A stretch of DNA of 64,000 nucleotides, from assembly GCF_000423285.1 (NCBI RefSeq), contig NZ_AUHR01000008.1:1-64000 (forward strand), in the 5' to 3' direction. The stretch is from Laribacter hongkongensis DSM 14985. GTDB lineage: Bacteria; Pseudomonadota; Gammaproteobacteria; Burkholderiales; Aquaspirillaceae. The translations under genes and the position numbers were made by a program. The notes beneath the pieces are model-generated. The model saw nothing but the letters and a program-made list of their open reading frames with translations, ran no database searches and was not told where the DNA came from. This document shows, piece by piece, positions 8,401-16,225 of the stretch. The number at the start of each line of letters is the position of its first letter. The stretch's first letter is position 1.

Positions 8401-9675
8401 GTGCAGATCACCGATTCACTTCCTTGGGGCTTTACCGTGCAGAACCCACTTCCACCCATCGACTCACAGGATGGTTTGTTCCATGACGGCAACCCGGTTA
8501 CCGGCGAACTGGGCACCATACTCACCTCAACCTGGCTCAACAATGTTCAGGGCGCCATCCACAGCAATCAGACAGAACTGGTTTCCGTCCTGAGTGCAGC
8601 GGGTATTGCGCCGGATGCGGCCAGACCTGATCAGGTACTGGCTGCCCTGCAAGCACTGTATCTAGGCAAAACTGCCCAGGCCGCTGATTCGGCCAAACTG
8701 GAAGGTCATCCGGCCAGTTACTTTGCCAAGGCAGATGATCTGGCCAAGGTCGGCAGCGATCCGCTGCTGTGGCCACGTACCTCGCCATCCCGTACCCACA
8801 TCCAGGCCGGCTATGCGCCACTGGACGGTCAGGAACTGAGCCGGGCGCTATATCCGGACGCTTGGGCAGCGATCCAGGCAGGAGCCGTGCCGGTGGTGAC
8901 TGAAGCCGACTGGCAAGCTGACCCGCTCAAGCGCGGGGCTTACACCTATGGCAACGGCACGACCACGTTCCGCATGCCGGACTGGAACGGCAAGTCTGCT
9001 GGCTCGAAAGGGGCGGTGTTTGTTCGGGGTGACGGGGTGCTGTCTGCCGGTACGCCGGGCCGGATTCAAGGTGATGCGATCAGGAATATCACAGGCAAGC
9101 TCTGGAGCGCTAGTGACACCGGTATTCAGGGAGCATCAGCAGAGGGTGTTTTTGGGGTGGCTTCTCGTGGCTCTGTCTATCGGTTGTCAATTCAAGCATC
9201 CTCTGCTGCGGACTCATACGTCTTTGATGCATCCAGGGTAGTTCCAACGGCCGATGAAAACCGACCGCTCAACGTGACCGGCGTCTGGGTCTGCCGTCTT
9301 TTCGGGGCTGTGACAAATCCGGGATCTGTCGATGCCGCACAGCTTGCGACCGAGGTTGCACGGTTATGGGCGCAGAAGCTGGATTCCAGTGCTGCATTCG
9401 GAATCGGACAGGAACCTGTGGACGTCACTGCATCTCGGGTGTCAGGTGTTGCGTACTACAACACGACGGGACGGCCGATCACGCTGACCGGATCGATGAG
9501 TACATCGGGTCTCTCGTCTTTTTCGATATCGATTAATGACCGACCGGCCATGCCGTTCTGTTCTGCTGCTGCGAATACTTCTTCCTGCGGATCAGTACCG
9601 ATCCCGGTCAATGCAAAATATGTCATAACAATCGCTGGTCAGATTGTCACTAAGGGCTTATGGGAGCTGCGCTGA
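8401..9675 (+). CDS. Tail fibre protein 2 (tail-collar-like)
   Basis: A 424-residue second fibre. The N-terminus (IDSQDGLFHDGNPVTGELGT, then STWLNNVQGAI) is the usual head of collar-type phage fibres. A shaft segment follows (AADSAKLEGHPASYFAKADDL) that resembles the shaft of fibre 1. The middle (TTTFRMPDWNGKSAGSKGAV, FVRGDG) is a tail-collar/knob motif, and the C-terminal third is a unique beta-rich tip. The start is uncertain: the GTG at 8401 gives the full N-terminal block but has no clear ribosome binding site. The 117 bases after chaperone 1 contain no gene. Confidence 0.8.
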   Translation: MQITDSLPWGFTVQNPLPPIDSQDGLFHDGNPVTGELGTILTSTWLNNVQGAIHSNQTELVSVLSAAGIAPDAARPDQVLAALQALYLGKTAQAADSAKLEGHPASYFAKADDLAKVGSDPLLWPRTSPSRTHIQAGYAPLDGQELSRALYPDAWAAIQAGAVPVVTEADWQADPLKRGAYTYGNGTTTFRMPDWNGKSAGSKGAVFVRGDGVLSAGTPGRIQGDAIRNITGKLWSASDTGIQGASAEGVFGVASRGSVYRLSIQASSAADSYVFDASRVVPTADENRPLNVTGVWVCRLFGAVTNPGSVDAAQLATEVARLWAQKLDSSAAFGIGQEPVDVTASRVSGVAYYNTTGRPITLTGSMSTSGLSSFSISINDRPAMPFCSAAANTSSCGSVPIPVNAKYVITIAGQIVTKGLWELR

Positions 9676-10166
9676 TGCCGTACTACAAAGACACCGATGG
9701 TGGAGTCCATTTTCTTGACTCTGCCGACTACGAAAACCTGCTGCCGGCCGGCTGCACTCAAATATCGGATGCCGAAGCTGCCGAGCTGGTCGCTCCGGGG
9801 CCGGAGCCGCTCGACGCTCTGCGAGACCATGCGCTGGAACTGCTCCCTGCATGGGAAAAAGCTGAGCGCGCCGCCGGCATCGAACACGCAGGCCAGCGCT
9901 GGTTGACCACCTCCGCCGCATTGCAGGACATCCGCGACGTGCTGCTTGCAGGGGCCGTGCCGGGGGGGCGGTGGGTGACAGCAGACCGCCAGATCGTGCC
10001 GATGACGCTGCCGGAGCTGCAATCGCTGTGGCAGGATATCACTGCGCGTGGTGCCGCCATCTATCAGCGCCGGCTGGAGATGGAGCAGCAGATTACCGGG
10101 ATGGATCGTGAGCAGCTGGAAGCTTTCCGGCCCGGCTGGCCACCAGAGACCAGCACCACCGCATGA
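9675..10166 (+). CDS. Tail fibre assembly chaperone 2 (DUF4376-like)
   Basis: A 163-residue paralogue of the chaperone at 7777. Its ATG overlaps the TGA of fibre 2 by one base (TGATG), with GGAG 9 bases upstream. The N-terminal part (MPYYKDTDGGVHFLDSADYE) differs from copy 1 and is more like canonical fibre-assembly proteins, while the C-terminal domain is nearly the same. Different heads with one shared tail suggest that the partner-specific part is N-terminal. Confidence 0.82.
   Translation: MPYYKDTDGGVHFLDSADYENLLPAGCTQISDAEAAELVAPGPEPLDALRDHALELLPAWEKAERAAGIEHAGQRWLTTSAALQDIRDVLLAGAVPGGRWVTADRQIVPMTLPELQSLWQDITARGAAIYQRRLEMEQQITGMDREQLEAFRPGWPPETSTTA
9813..10141 (+). repeat. Direct repeat, copy 2 (chaperone 3' domain)
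   Basis: Second copy of the 329-base block at 7927-8255. Differences fall mostly at third codon positions, so both copies seem to be under selection for the protein. Confidence 0.85.
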
Positions 10167-10198
10167 CAGGACGCTTTAAGCGACCACCTTCTTTTCTG

Positions 10199-10219
10199 CC
10201 CGCCTCGTGCGGGTTTTTT
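10199..10219 (+). terminator. Hairpin with six-T tract just before the holin start
   Basis: CCCGC-CTCGT-GCGGG is followed by six T. This ends the fibre operon but lies only 13 bases before the holin ATG. It is nearly the same sequence as the hairpin at 597, including the bases CTG in front of it. Confidence 0.78.
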
Positions 10220-10232
10220 CTTTGGGAAATAC

Positions 10233-10478
10233 ATGAAGCAAGAAGCATATGAGGCAACGGCTGCTGCTGTGGCCAGCAAGGCGACTTACGGCGGCGCCGG
10301 CGGATCGTTCGCCGGATTCATGCTCAGCAACGAGTTTGTCGCGCTGGTTGGCCTGCTGATCGCACTGGCCGGCTTTCTGGTCAACTGGCATTACCGGGCA
10401 GCACAGGACCGGCGCGACCAGATCGAGTACGAGGCACGTCTGCGCCGGGAGGAGGACGCATGCGTACACGACAAATAG
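10233..10478 (+). CDS. Putative holin
   Basis: An 81-residue protein with a soluble Ala-rich N-terminus, one clear transmembrane helix (about 34-50, VALVGLLIALAGFLVNW) and a highly charged C-terminus (RRDQIEYEARLRREE). This is the layout of single-span (class III-like) holins. It is called a holin from size, topology and its place directly before the endolysin, which it overlaps by 19 bases. Sequence alone does not prove the function. Confidence 0.7.
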   Translation: MKQEAYEATAAAVASKATYGGAGGSFAGFMLSNEFVALVGLLIALAGFLVNWHYRAAQDRRDQIEYEARLRREEDACVHDK

Positions 10479-10924
10479 CCGCAGCCCTGACGCTGTCAGC
10501 CTCTGCTCTGGTCGGGATTGCCCTGCGCGAGGGCTACCGTGACGCGGCATACATCCCGGTACCGGGTGATGTGCCAACCATCGGCTTTGGCACGACCGAA
10601 GGCGTGAAGATGGGCGACCGCATCACGCCGCCAAAGGCACTGGCCCGGGCATTGACCGACGTGCAGAAGTTCGAGGGAGCGCTGAAGCAATGCGTTCGCG
10701 TGTCGCTGCACCAGTACGAGTACGACGCCTTTGTCTCGCTGGCCTACAACATCGGCTCGGGGTCGTTTTGTGGTTCAACGCTGGTGCGGAAGCTCAATGC
10801 CGGAGATTACGCCGGCGCATGTTCCGAGATTGACAGATGGGTCTATGCGGGAGGGAAACGCCTGCCCGGACTGGTCAAGCGCCGGGCCGAAGAACGGGCT
10901 TGGTGTGAGGGGAAAGCAGTATGA
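10460..10924 (+). CDS. Phage lysozyme (probable SAR endolysin)
   Basis: A 154-residue glycoside hydrolase of the phage lysozyme family that cuts peptidoglycan. The N-terminus (about 6-22) is a weakly hydrophobic Ala/Ser/Leu/Gly helix, typical of signal-anchor-release endolysins. The catalytic glutamate is in LREGYRDAAY (Glu24); the adjoining motif PVPGDVPTIGFGTT supplies the other active-site residues. The C-terminal half has the lysozyme signature YEYDAFVSLAYNIGSG. It overlaps the holin gene, and its stop overlaps the start of Rz (ATGA). Confidence 0.88.
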   Translation: MRTRQIAAALTLSASALVGIALREGYRDAAYIPVPGDVPTIGFGTTEGVKMGDRITPPKALARALTDVQKFEGALKQCVRVSLHQYEYDAFVSLAYNIGSGSFCGSTLVRKLNAGDYAGACSEIDRWVYAGGKRLPGLVKRRAEERAWCEGKAV

Positions 10925-11406
10925 CTACGTTGCAACGCTGGCTTACCACTACCCTGCTCTGCCTGGTACTGCTGGCTGGTGCGTGGTGGCACGGCCACCG
11001 CACGGGTGCTGCGGGCGTGCAGGCCGAACGGGATGCCGATCAGGCCCGCATGATGGCGCAGCTACTGGCCCAGGAACAGGCTGCGCGTACCGCCGAACAG
11101 CAGCATGCCCAGGCTCTTGCAGCCATTGATACCCAATACCAGGAGAACGAACGCCATGCCCGACTTGAAAACAACAGCCTGCGCGCTCAGCTGCGTGCTG
11201 GCTCTGTGCGCCTGTCAGTCCCCGTCGCTGCCGGTAGCTGCAACCTGCCCGCAGATGACTCCGCCTCCGGCCTCCGTGATGCAACCCCGCGAGCCGAACT
11301 TTCGTCAGAGGCTGCTGACGATCTTGTCGCCCTCGCAGACGACGCCGATGCCGTAGTCAGGCAGCTGACTGCGTGTCAGGCGGTAATTGGGGAATATCTG
11401 CGATAG
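10921..11406 (+). CDS. Rz-like i-spanin
   Basis: A 161-residue protein with an N-terminal membrane anchor (about 8-24) followed by a long Gln/Ala/Glu-rich coiled coil (about 33-95). This is the layout of inner-membrane spanin subunits, which help fuse inner and outer membranes at lysis. The call is supported by its position after the endolysin and by the lipoprotein gene nested inside it in another frame. Confidence 0.82.
   Translation: MTTLQRWLTTTLLCLVLLAGAWWHGHRTGAAGVQAERDADQARMMAQLLAQEQAARTAEQQHAQALAAIDTQYQENERHARLENNSLRAQLRAGSVRLSVPVAAGSCNLPADDSASGLRDATPRAELSSEAADDLVALADDADAVVRQLTACQAVIGEYLR
11156..11356 (+). CDS. Rz1-like o-spanin lipoprotein, nested in Rz
   Basis: A 66-residue frame inside Rz. 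The ATG at 11156 has an AGGAG ribosome binding site 10 bases upstream. The N-terminus is a lipoprotein signal ending in LALCAC, with the cysteine as likely lipid attachment site, and the mature part is Pro-rich (SPSLPVAATCPQMTPPP). Short, Pro-rich lipoproteins embedded in Rz are the hallmark of Rz1. Together with Rz it would span the periplasm. Confidence 0.82.
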   Translation: MPDLKTTACALSCVLALCACQSPSLPVAATCPQMTPPPASVMQPREPNFRQRLLTILSPSQTTPMP

Positions 11407-11519
11407 GGTATTGAGCAGAAGTTCAGGATTTTTTACGGGCATGCAGAAGTAACAGCTGGTTTTTTTTGAAAAAATGTATATGCAATTGTTCAGGGATGGA
11501 CAACTAGCCAGTTCAAACA

Positions 11520-11549
11520 GGGCCGGTGCGCTTTTGGATTGCCCGGCCC
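11520..11549 (-). terminator. Candidate terminator after the MXKDX gene
   Basis: A perfect 7-bp GC stem (GGGCCGG/CCGGCCC) with a 16-base loop lies just past the stop of the - strand operon. The T tract is poor (TGTTT), so it is a weak call. Confidence 0.4.
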
Positions 11550-11559
11550 CTCGCTGATT

Positions 11560-11736
11560 TTATTGCTTCATTTCATCCTTTTTCATCCCGTCCTTGTGCA
11601 TGCCATCCTTTTTCATTTCATCTTTGGACATTGCATCCTTGGACATTGCATCTTTCTTCATCATGTCATCAGCTAAAGAGTGACCAGCAGCCAGCATAAG
11701 GCAGGAGGACATCAGGATTGCAGCGATCTTCTTCAT
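11560..11736 (-). CDS. Small secreted MXKDX-repeat protein
   Basis: A 58-residue protein. Residues 1-22 are a signal peptide (MKKIAAILMSSCLMLAAGHS, then LA). The mature 36 residues are almost wholly made of five-residue units of the form M-x-K-D-x (DAMSK, DEMKK, DGMHK, DGMKK). This matches the pentapeptide MXKDX repeat family of unknown function. It lies 62 bases downstream of the molybdopterin oxidoreductase gene on the same strand, so the three genes probably form one operon. The Met/Lys/Asp pattern could bind metal or serve as an oxidation-sensitive Met pool; that part is speculation. Confidence 0.8.
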   Translation of the reverse strand: MKKIAAILMSSCLMLAAGHSLADDMMKKDAMSKDAMSKDEMKKDGMHKDGMKKDEMKQ

Positions 11737-11798
11737 GGTGTTTTCTCATCAAGTAGTGTTACGTGGCGAAATTGCCAGATGATCAGGGCAACTGCTAA

Positions 11799-12587
11799 TC
11801 AGCTGCCGCCGAACCAGTTATACCCTTGGTCTTCCCAGTAGCCCCCGGGGTAGGTATTGGTAACGAAAATAGCTTGGATATACTTGGGGTTTTTGTAACC
11901 GAGCTTGGTCGGCATGCGTAGCTTCATTGGAAAGCCGTAGCGCGGTGGCAAAGTCTGACCGTCGTAGGTCAATGTCAATTGTGTCTGCGGATGTAGTGCT
12001 GTCGCCATGTCGATACTGGTGTAGTAATCGTCAGCGCACTTGAAACCAACATACTTGGCTCCCAAGTCAGCGCCGACCAGGCGAAGAAAAGTGGAAAATG
12101 GCACACCACCCCACTTGCCGATTGCACTCCAACCTTCAACGCATATGTGACGAGTCACCTGGCTGACCTGTGGTAATGCATGCAACTCATCAAGCGACCA
12201 TGAGTGCCGGTCAGTGACCAGACCACTCACTTCGAGTCTAAATGTCGAGGCATCCACCTCCCGTACCTCATCCTCATCGTAATAGGCATTGAAAGGGAAA
12301 GGACGGGTAATCATTGATTCTGGATAGACTGGTGCCAGCTGGTTTGGATCGAATAACCAGCCCTGTACCCGGTCATTGAAACGAGACATTGAAAGCAGAG
12401 CATCTTCGACGCTTTTATCGTCAGTAATTGAACAGCCGGAGAGCAATGCAAGCCCACCCAATGTCATCGAACGCTTTAGGAAGAGACGGCGAGCCGGCAA
12501 TTCGATGTATTTGCCCACATCCTTAAAGGTCTCCTGGAGGACTAGGTCACCGTTGATGATCATCGAGCTGGTTTTTTTAGATGACAT
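11799..12587 (-). CDS. Molybdopterin-dependent oxidoreductase (YedY/SUOX-fold)
   Basis: A 262-residue periplasmic enzyme. The ATG at 12587 has AAGGA 7 bases upstream; a GTG at 12608 would add 7 residues and overlap the previous gene. An RR-less N-terminus is followed by a hydrophobic stretch (about 42-55, LKRSMTLGGLALLSGC), with a possible lipobox ending at the Cys. The conserved core shows HICVEGWSAIGKWGGVPF, whose Cys is the usual molybdenum ligand, and GFPMKLRMPTKLGYKNPKYI. The neighbour upstream is its probable cytochrome b partner. The family reduces or oxidises small substrates; the substrate here cannot be told. Confidence 0.82.
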   Translation of the reverse strand: MSSKKTSSMIINGDLVLQETFKDVGKYIELPARRLFLKRSMTLGGLALLSGCSITDDKSVEDALLSMSRFNDRVQGWLFDPNQLAPVYPESMITRPFPFNAYYDEDEVREVDASTFRLEVSGLVTDRHSWSLDELHALPQVSQVTRHICVEGWSAIGKWGGVPFSTFLRLVGADLGAKYVGFKCADDYYTSIDMATALHPQTQLTLTYDGQTLPPRYGFPMKLRMPTKLGYKNPKYIQAIFVTNTYPGGYWEDQGYNWFGGS

Positions 12588-12597
12588 GCTAGATTCC

Positions 12598-13194
12598 TTA
12601 GCGGCCACAGATCATCGCTATCAGCGTACGTGGTACTAGTGCTACCATGATTACATGGACACTAACGAAGGCGATCAAGGCACTCATTGCAAGAAAATGG
12701 ATGCGACGGGCTGCTTCATAACCACCCAAAATCTCGCGTAAAACCGGAAACTGTACTGATTTCCACAAGACAAGTCCGGAAAGCACGAGAATGACAATGT
12801 CGGCGATTACAAACAGGTAGGCTGCTCGTTGCACCGCGTTGTAGTGACTTGGATCTGCGTGTGAAAGCTTGCCTTTAAATGCCTCCAGCAAGTCGGCTGC
12901 AATTGAGCGCAGAGACAAGGGGAAAAACCTTCTCCATAAGCGACCGCTTATAATGTTGAAGCACAAGTAGATCAGACCATTGACCACTAGCAACCACATC
13001 GCTGCAAAATGCCATTGAATCGCTCCTCCCAGCCAGCCTCCCAAGGTGATTTCTTTGGGAATGGCAAAGGGAAAGAAGGGTGACGCGTTGTAAATCCGCC
13101 AGCCGCTCATGACCATGATGACAACAGCGACAACGTTGAACCAATGTGTGATTCTTAGCCACGACGGATGAATGACGAGGTTGTTGCTGCCCAT
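12598..13194 (-). CDS. Cytochrome b561-type membrane subunit
   Basis: A 198-residue membrane protein with four helices (about 10-32, 55-80, 125-147, 168-190). Histidines in RITHWFN, QWHFAAMW, RRIHFLAM and SVHVIMVALVP are placed as b-heme ligands. It belongs to the cytochrome b/b6-like family that passes electrons between the quinone pool and a periplasmic molybdoenzyme. AAGGAAC precedes the ATG, and the stop lies 10 bases before the molybdoenzyme start, so the two are cotranscribed. Confidence 0.82.
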   Translation of the reverse strand: MGSNNLVIHPSWLRITHWFNVVAVVIMVMSGWRIYNASPFFPFAIPKEITLGGWLGGAIQWHFAAMWLLVVNGLIYLCFNIISGRLWRRFFPLSLRSIAADLLEAFKGKLSHADPSHYNAVQRAAYLFVIADIVILVLSGLVLWKSVQFPVLREILGGYEAARRIHFLAMSALIAFVSVHVIMVALVPRTLIAMICGR

Positions 13195-13367
13195 GCTGTT
13201 CCTTCTAGGAATCCCGCAACTCAGGTAGCAGTAAAGACCGTCAAACCAGGGAAATCCACCCTGTCAGCATGAACATGACCATCGGTATCCTGCCATGCAT
13301 GAAATGTGTGGTTTCCTCGCATCTCGAGCTGCCCGGCCCAGGTTCAAGGAACGATTTTTGCATCAAG

Positions 13368-13395
13368 AAAAAAACCCGCACCAAGCGAGGTTTTT
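13368..13395 (-). terminator. Intrinsic terminator (works in both directions)
   Basis: An 8-bp stem (AAACC-CGC with one bulge / GCG-GGTTT) and a 5-base loop. There is a T tract of seven on the - strand and five on the + strand. It starts one base after the stop of the - strand frame at 13395-13604. Confidence 0.65.
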
Positions 13396-13604
13396 CAATC
13401 ATGCAGCTCTCGTTGCCAGCCATCGGGCACTCGCGGGGAAATGGGCGCCCTCAGTAGCTGTAGCAGCATTTCCAGTTCCCGCATCATGTCTACCATGCAG
13501 AACACGCCATGCATGCGATGGACGTCGCCCGCGGGCAACTGGCCTGCCGGCTTCGGCCCGGCTCGTGGTGGAATAATTCTACAAACAGCCGTACGCCGTA
13601 GCAT
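13395..13604 (-). pseudogene. Possible gene remnant, 69 codons
   Basis: The frame is not recognised. It has a Leu-rich C-terminal part (MMRELEMLLQLLRAPISPRV) and ends right at a good terminator, the main reason to believe that a transcript once ended here. No ribosome binding site is evident at its ATG, and the upstream stop is only 28 bases away, so the 5' part of any original gene is lost. It may equally be chance. Confidence 0.25.
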
Positions 13605-13884
13605 CGCTTGAGATCCTGATCTCAGGAATTGTCAGTTTTACGCTTCAGCGATCTCACGGCAATTTCAGGTATTACTTGAGTCGCCCCCCTGAACGAAACA
13701 AAAGCTTTGCCATCCATCAATGCAGAAAAATTAGAAAAACTTTCTAACACATTGTTTTAAAGCAATTTAATTTGAAGTCTATCCGATCGAGTATGGGCGC
13801 AATGCACACACGCCGCGATCCCGGATTTCCTTGAAATCCTTGGCTGGCGGAGGTTTTGAAAGAATCTTGCATCAACCTGTTTTC

Positions 13885-13961
13885 GTGCTACATAGTGCAT
13901 TTCCAAGGGAATTTGGAGCGTTCGGTGCTACATCCGGTACTACACGTGTAGCACGTAGCAC
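13885..13961. repeat. Cluster of five GTGCTAC elements
   Basis: GTGCTAC occurs at 13885 and 13925, GTACTAC at 13937, and the inverse GTAGCAC at 13948 and 13955. The inner copies form an 18-base inverted repeat centred on ACGT with one mismatch. A possible integrase start codon follows 12 bases later. This resembles binding-site arrays in front of phage or island recombinase genes. Confidence 0.55.
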
Positions 13962-13972
13962 CGATAAACCCC

Positions 13973-14119
13973 ATGGCAACCATTACAAAAGTCAAAGCTC
14001 AAGCAGCGAAATATCGTGCTGTGCACAAGTCAGGGTCAAGACGGACGGGACGATCATCTTTGGCCAAGGCGAGCCGGGCAATCTTGGCGGTACATCCTAG
14101 ACCAAGATCAAAGTCCTGA
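13973..14119 (+). pseudogene. Possible integrase N-terminal fragment (48 codons)
   Basis: The frame starts MATITKVKAQAAKYRA, which resembles the usual start of tyrosine recombinases (MATITK followed by an Arg/Lys-rich strand). It then becomes Ser/Arg-rich low-information sequence and stops. Nothing of the catalytic domain is found downstream. The repeat cluster just upstream supports the idea; the protein evidence is weak. Confidence 0.25.
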
Positions 14120-14344
14120 AAAATTTCAGGGCAAGGGTTTTGGCAGGATTGCCATATATACGCTCCGGTTCATCTTTGGCCGGTTATAGCGTGCCGGCAT
14201 CAACCCATGATTCCAGAGTTTATCTGGCCTGATGCCAGGCACGAAGCCATATCCGGGGTGCCACAGGTACTGTCGCTAAAACCCGGGGCGCTTTCATGAT
14301 TCGGCCATTGTTGAAGCAAATCATCTTAAATTCCGGAAAATCAA

Positions 14345-15937
14345 CTAACCGTTTGCCATCAACCGAAACCACGCAAGTTCCTGATTCAGGCTGGATGACG
14401 CTTGCTCCAGCCGTTCCATGGCAGGAGAAACATCAGCCATTTTCTGCATCATCAGGTCTGCCTGTTCAGTCAGTGCATTACTCGTTGCCACAATGGCCTG
14501 GCCATTTTCACTTTGTTCTGCCCCGGCTTGCGCAATCCGGACAACCTGCCCGCGAATACTGTCCAGTGCCACCTCCATTTCATCCAGCATCCGTGCCAAG
14601 CCTTGCTGACTGGTCTGGCCATGATCGCCAGCCTGCCTTACCGCCAGCAAGGTTTCATCCAGGGTTGCGGTAGCCAGTCCGATACGGTCGATCGCCGTCA
14701 CGATGTTTCCGGTTGCGTCGCGACTGCGTTCTGCCAGGTTACGGACTTCATCTGCCACAACGGCAAATCCTCGCCCTGAATCACCGGCCCTTGCAGCTTC
14801 GATGGCAGCATTCAAGGCCAGAAGGTTTGTCTGTTCGGCAATGCTGCGGATCAGTGTGCTGACCTCCTGGATCATCTGGCTCGACTGCCGCAGGGCCAGC
14901 ATGCTGTCGTCGGCCAGATCAATACGGCGCAACAGGGTCTGTGTATGCCCGGTCGTCCCGGCACACGTGCTCAGGGCCTCGGCGGCCCGCCCGGACACGA
15001 CCGATGTTTCACTTTCTATCCGGGCCAGGTGCCGGGCAATCTGGCCTGCTTCATCATTGACCTGGCTTGCGGCCAGCCTCGACTGGTCAGCCCGCAGGGC
15101 CTGTTCCTGACATAGCTGCCTGACTGCTTCGCTGTGCAGGATGACCTGATGGCCTTCATGCATGCTGGTCTGGGCCTGCTGCTGCATGCGTTCGAGCAAG
15201 CTTGCCAGTTTGTCCAGAAACAGGTTGATGCTCGCTGCGGCCAGACCCAGTTCATCGTGCCGGGTTTCTGGCAAACGTACGCTCATCTCACCTTCTCCCA
15301 GTCGTCGTGCAGCCCGGTCCACTGCCGCCAGCCGTTGCTTGAGCCAGTGCGCCAGCATGCCTTGTGACAAGGTCAGGACCAACCCGGTCAGGATCAATGG
15401 AAGCAGTACCCACAGGCGCAGCTGGTCCAGCTGGCTGTCCATCCGGGCATGCTCGGCATGCATTTGTTCGCGCTGCCGGTCGAGTATCTGGTCGAGCTGC
15501 CTGACCAGCGGCGCCAGATACAGGCTGTACGCTGCATCCGGTATGGACAGCGCGTCCTCGGGCGCCGTTGCGCTGATCTGGATGGCAGACTGCATCTGAC
15601 GGACGTAGCCTGCCCAGTTCTGGTGCAAGGCAGCCGGATCAATGCTGTTGCCGTGCTCAGGCTCAGCTTGCGCAAGCTCCTTCAACAGATCAGCCACATT
15701 CCGGTCTGCCTGAGCGAGCAGGCGGGCGGTTTCGTCCAGCAAGGGATCAGATTTTGACAGCGCCAGTATCTCGCCTTTGAGTGCATAAAGAGCTTTGGCA
15801 TGGGCCTGTTGACGCTGGTTTGCAACCAGTTCGGACCGCGCCTGTTCCAGTTGCCAGGCGGTACTGGCCATGACAAGGCTCAGGCATGCAAGGGTGAATG
15901 CCACGGAAAACCACAGGCGCTGACTGATCGTGACCAT
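14345..15937 (-). CDS. Methyl-accepting chemotaxis protein
   Basis: A 530-residue chemoreceptor. Transmembrane helix 1 is at about 8-28. A periplasmic four-helix-type sensor lies at about 30-170, with helix 2 at about 173-195, then a HAMP domain ([20 protein letters not shown], to about 250). The signalling domain carries the hairpin tip [18 protein letters not shown] and then [13 protein letters not shown]. It would report ligand binding to CheA/CheW. No che genes are nearby, so this is an orphan receptor; the ligand is unknown. It is divergent from the cystine-type transporter gene at 16226. Confidence 0.9.
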   Translation of the reverse strand: MVTISQRLWFSVAFTLACLSLVMASTAWQLEQARSELVANQRQQAHAKALYALKGEILALSKSDPLLDETARLLAQADRNVADLLKELAQAEPEHGNSIDPAALHQNWAGYVRQMQSAIQISATAPEDALSIPDAAYSLYLAPLVRQLDQILDRQREQMHAEHARMDSQLDQLRLWVLLPLILTGLVLTLSQGMLAHWLKQRLAAVDRAARRLGEGEMSVRLPETRHDELGLAAASINLFLDKLASLLERMQQQAQTSMHEGHQVILHSEAVRQLCQEQALRADQSRLAASQVNDEAGQIARHLARIESETSVVSGRAAEALSTCAGTTGHTQTLLRRIDLADDSMLALRQSSQMIQEVSTLIRSIAEQTNLLALNAAIEAARAGDSGRGFAVVADEVRNLAERSRDATGNIVTAIDRIGLATATLDETLLAVRQAGDHGQTSQQGLARMLDEMEVALDSIRGQVVRIAQAGAEQSENGQAIVATSNALTEQADLMMQKMADVSPAMERLEQASSSLNQELAWFRLMANG

Positions 15938-16225
15938 ATGCCAATTTCATGAATGTTTCGAATCGGCATATTGTGTTGAACCCGTGTTAAACGATTGTGT
16001 CATCCCGTTGCAAGCATCACCTGCGGTCAGTCCGGTGATCAGGATCACGGCGGATCAGTCAGCCATACTGCAATGGCAGCTGTAGCGGCAGGCCTGCCAG
16101 AAATACGGATTGCAATGCATGACTGCCCTGGTCCGGACAGTTACCGGGTCGGCTGGATTCGGCAGGCACAACTTGTTATATTTCATTTCTTCTTGTTTTA
16201 TAAATTCTAAATAAGATTTAGATAT

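Larger units (their letters stand above)
13195..14344. other. 1.15 kb without a convincing gene; probable decayed mobile DNA
   Basis: No frame here gives a recognisable protein. Visible items are a bidirectional terminator (13368-13395), a 69-residue - strand frame ending exactly at that terminator (13395-13604), a cluster of GTGCTAC repeats (13885-13961) and a 48-residue frame that may be the start of a lost integrase (13973-14119). Composition is mixed and AT-rich around 13.7 kb. The stretch reads like a former insertion site or remnant between two intact operons. Confidence 0.5.

Noticed and set aside
11407-11519. Phage attachment site after the lysis genes
   Set aside because: No direct repeat partner or tRNA end could be identified within the window.
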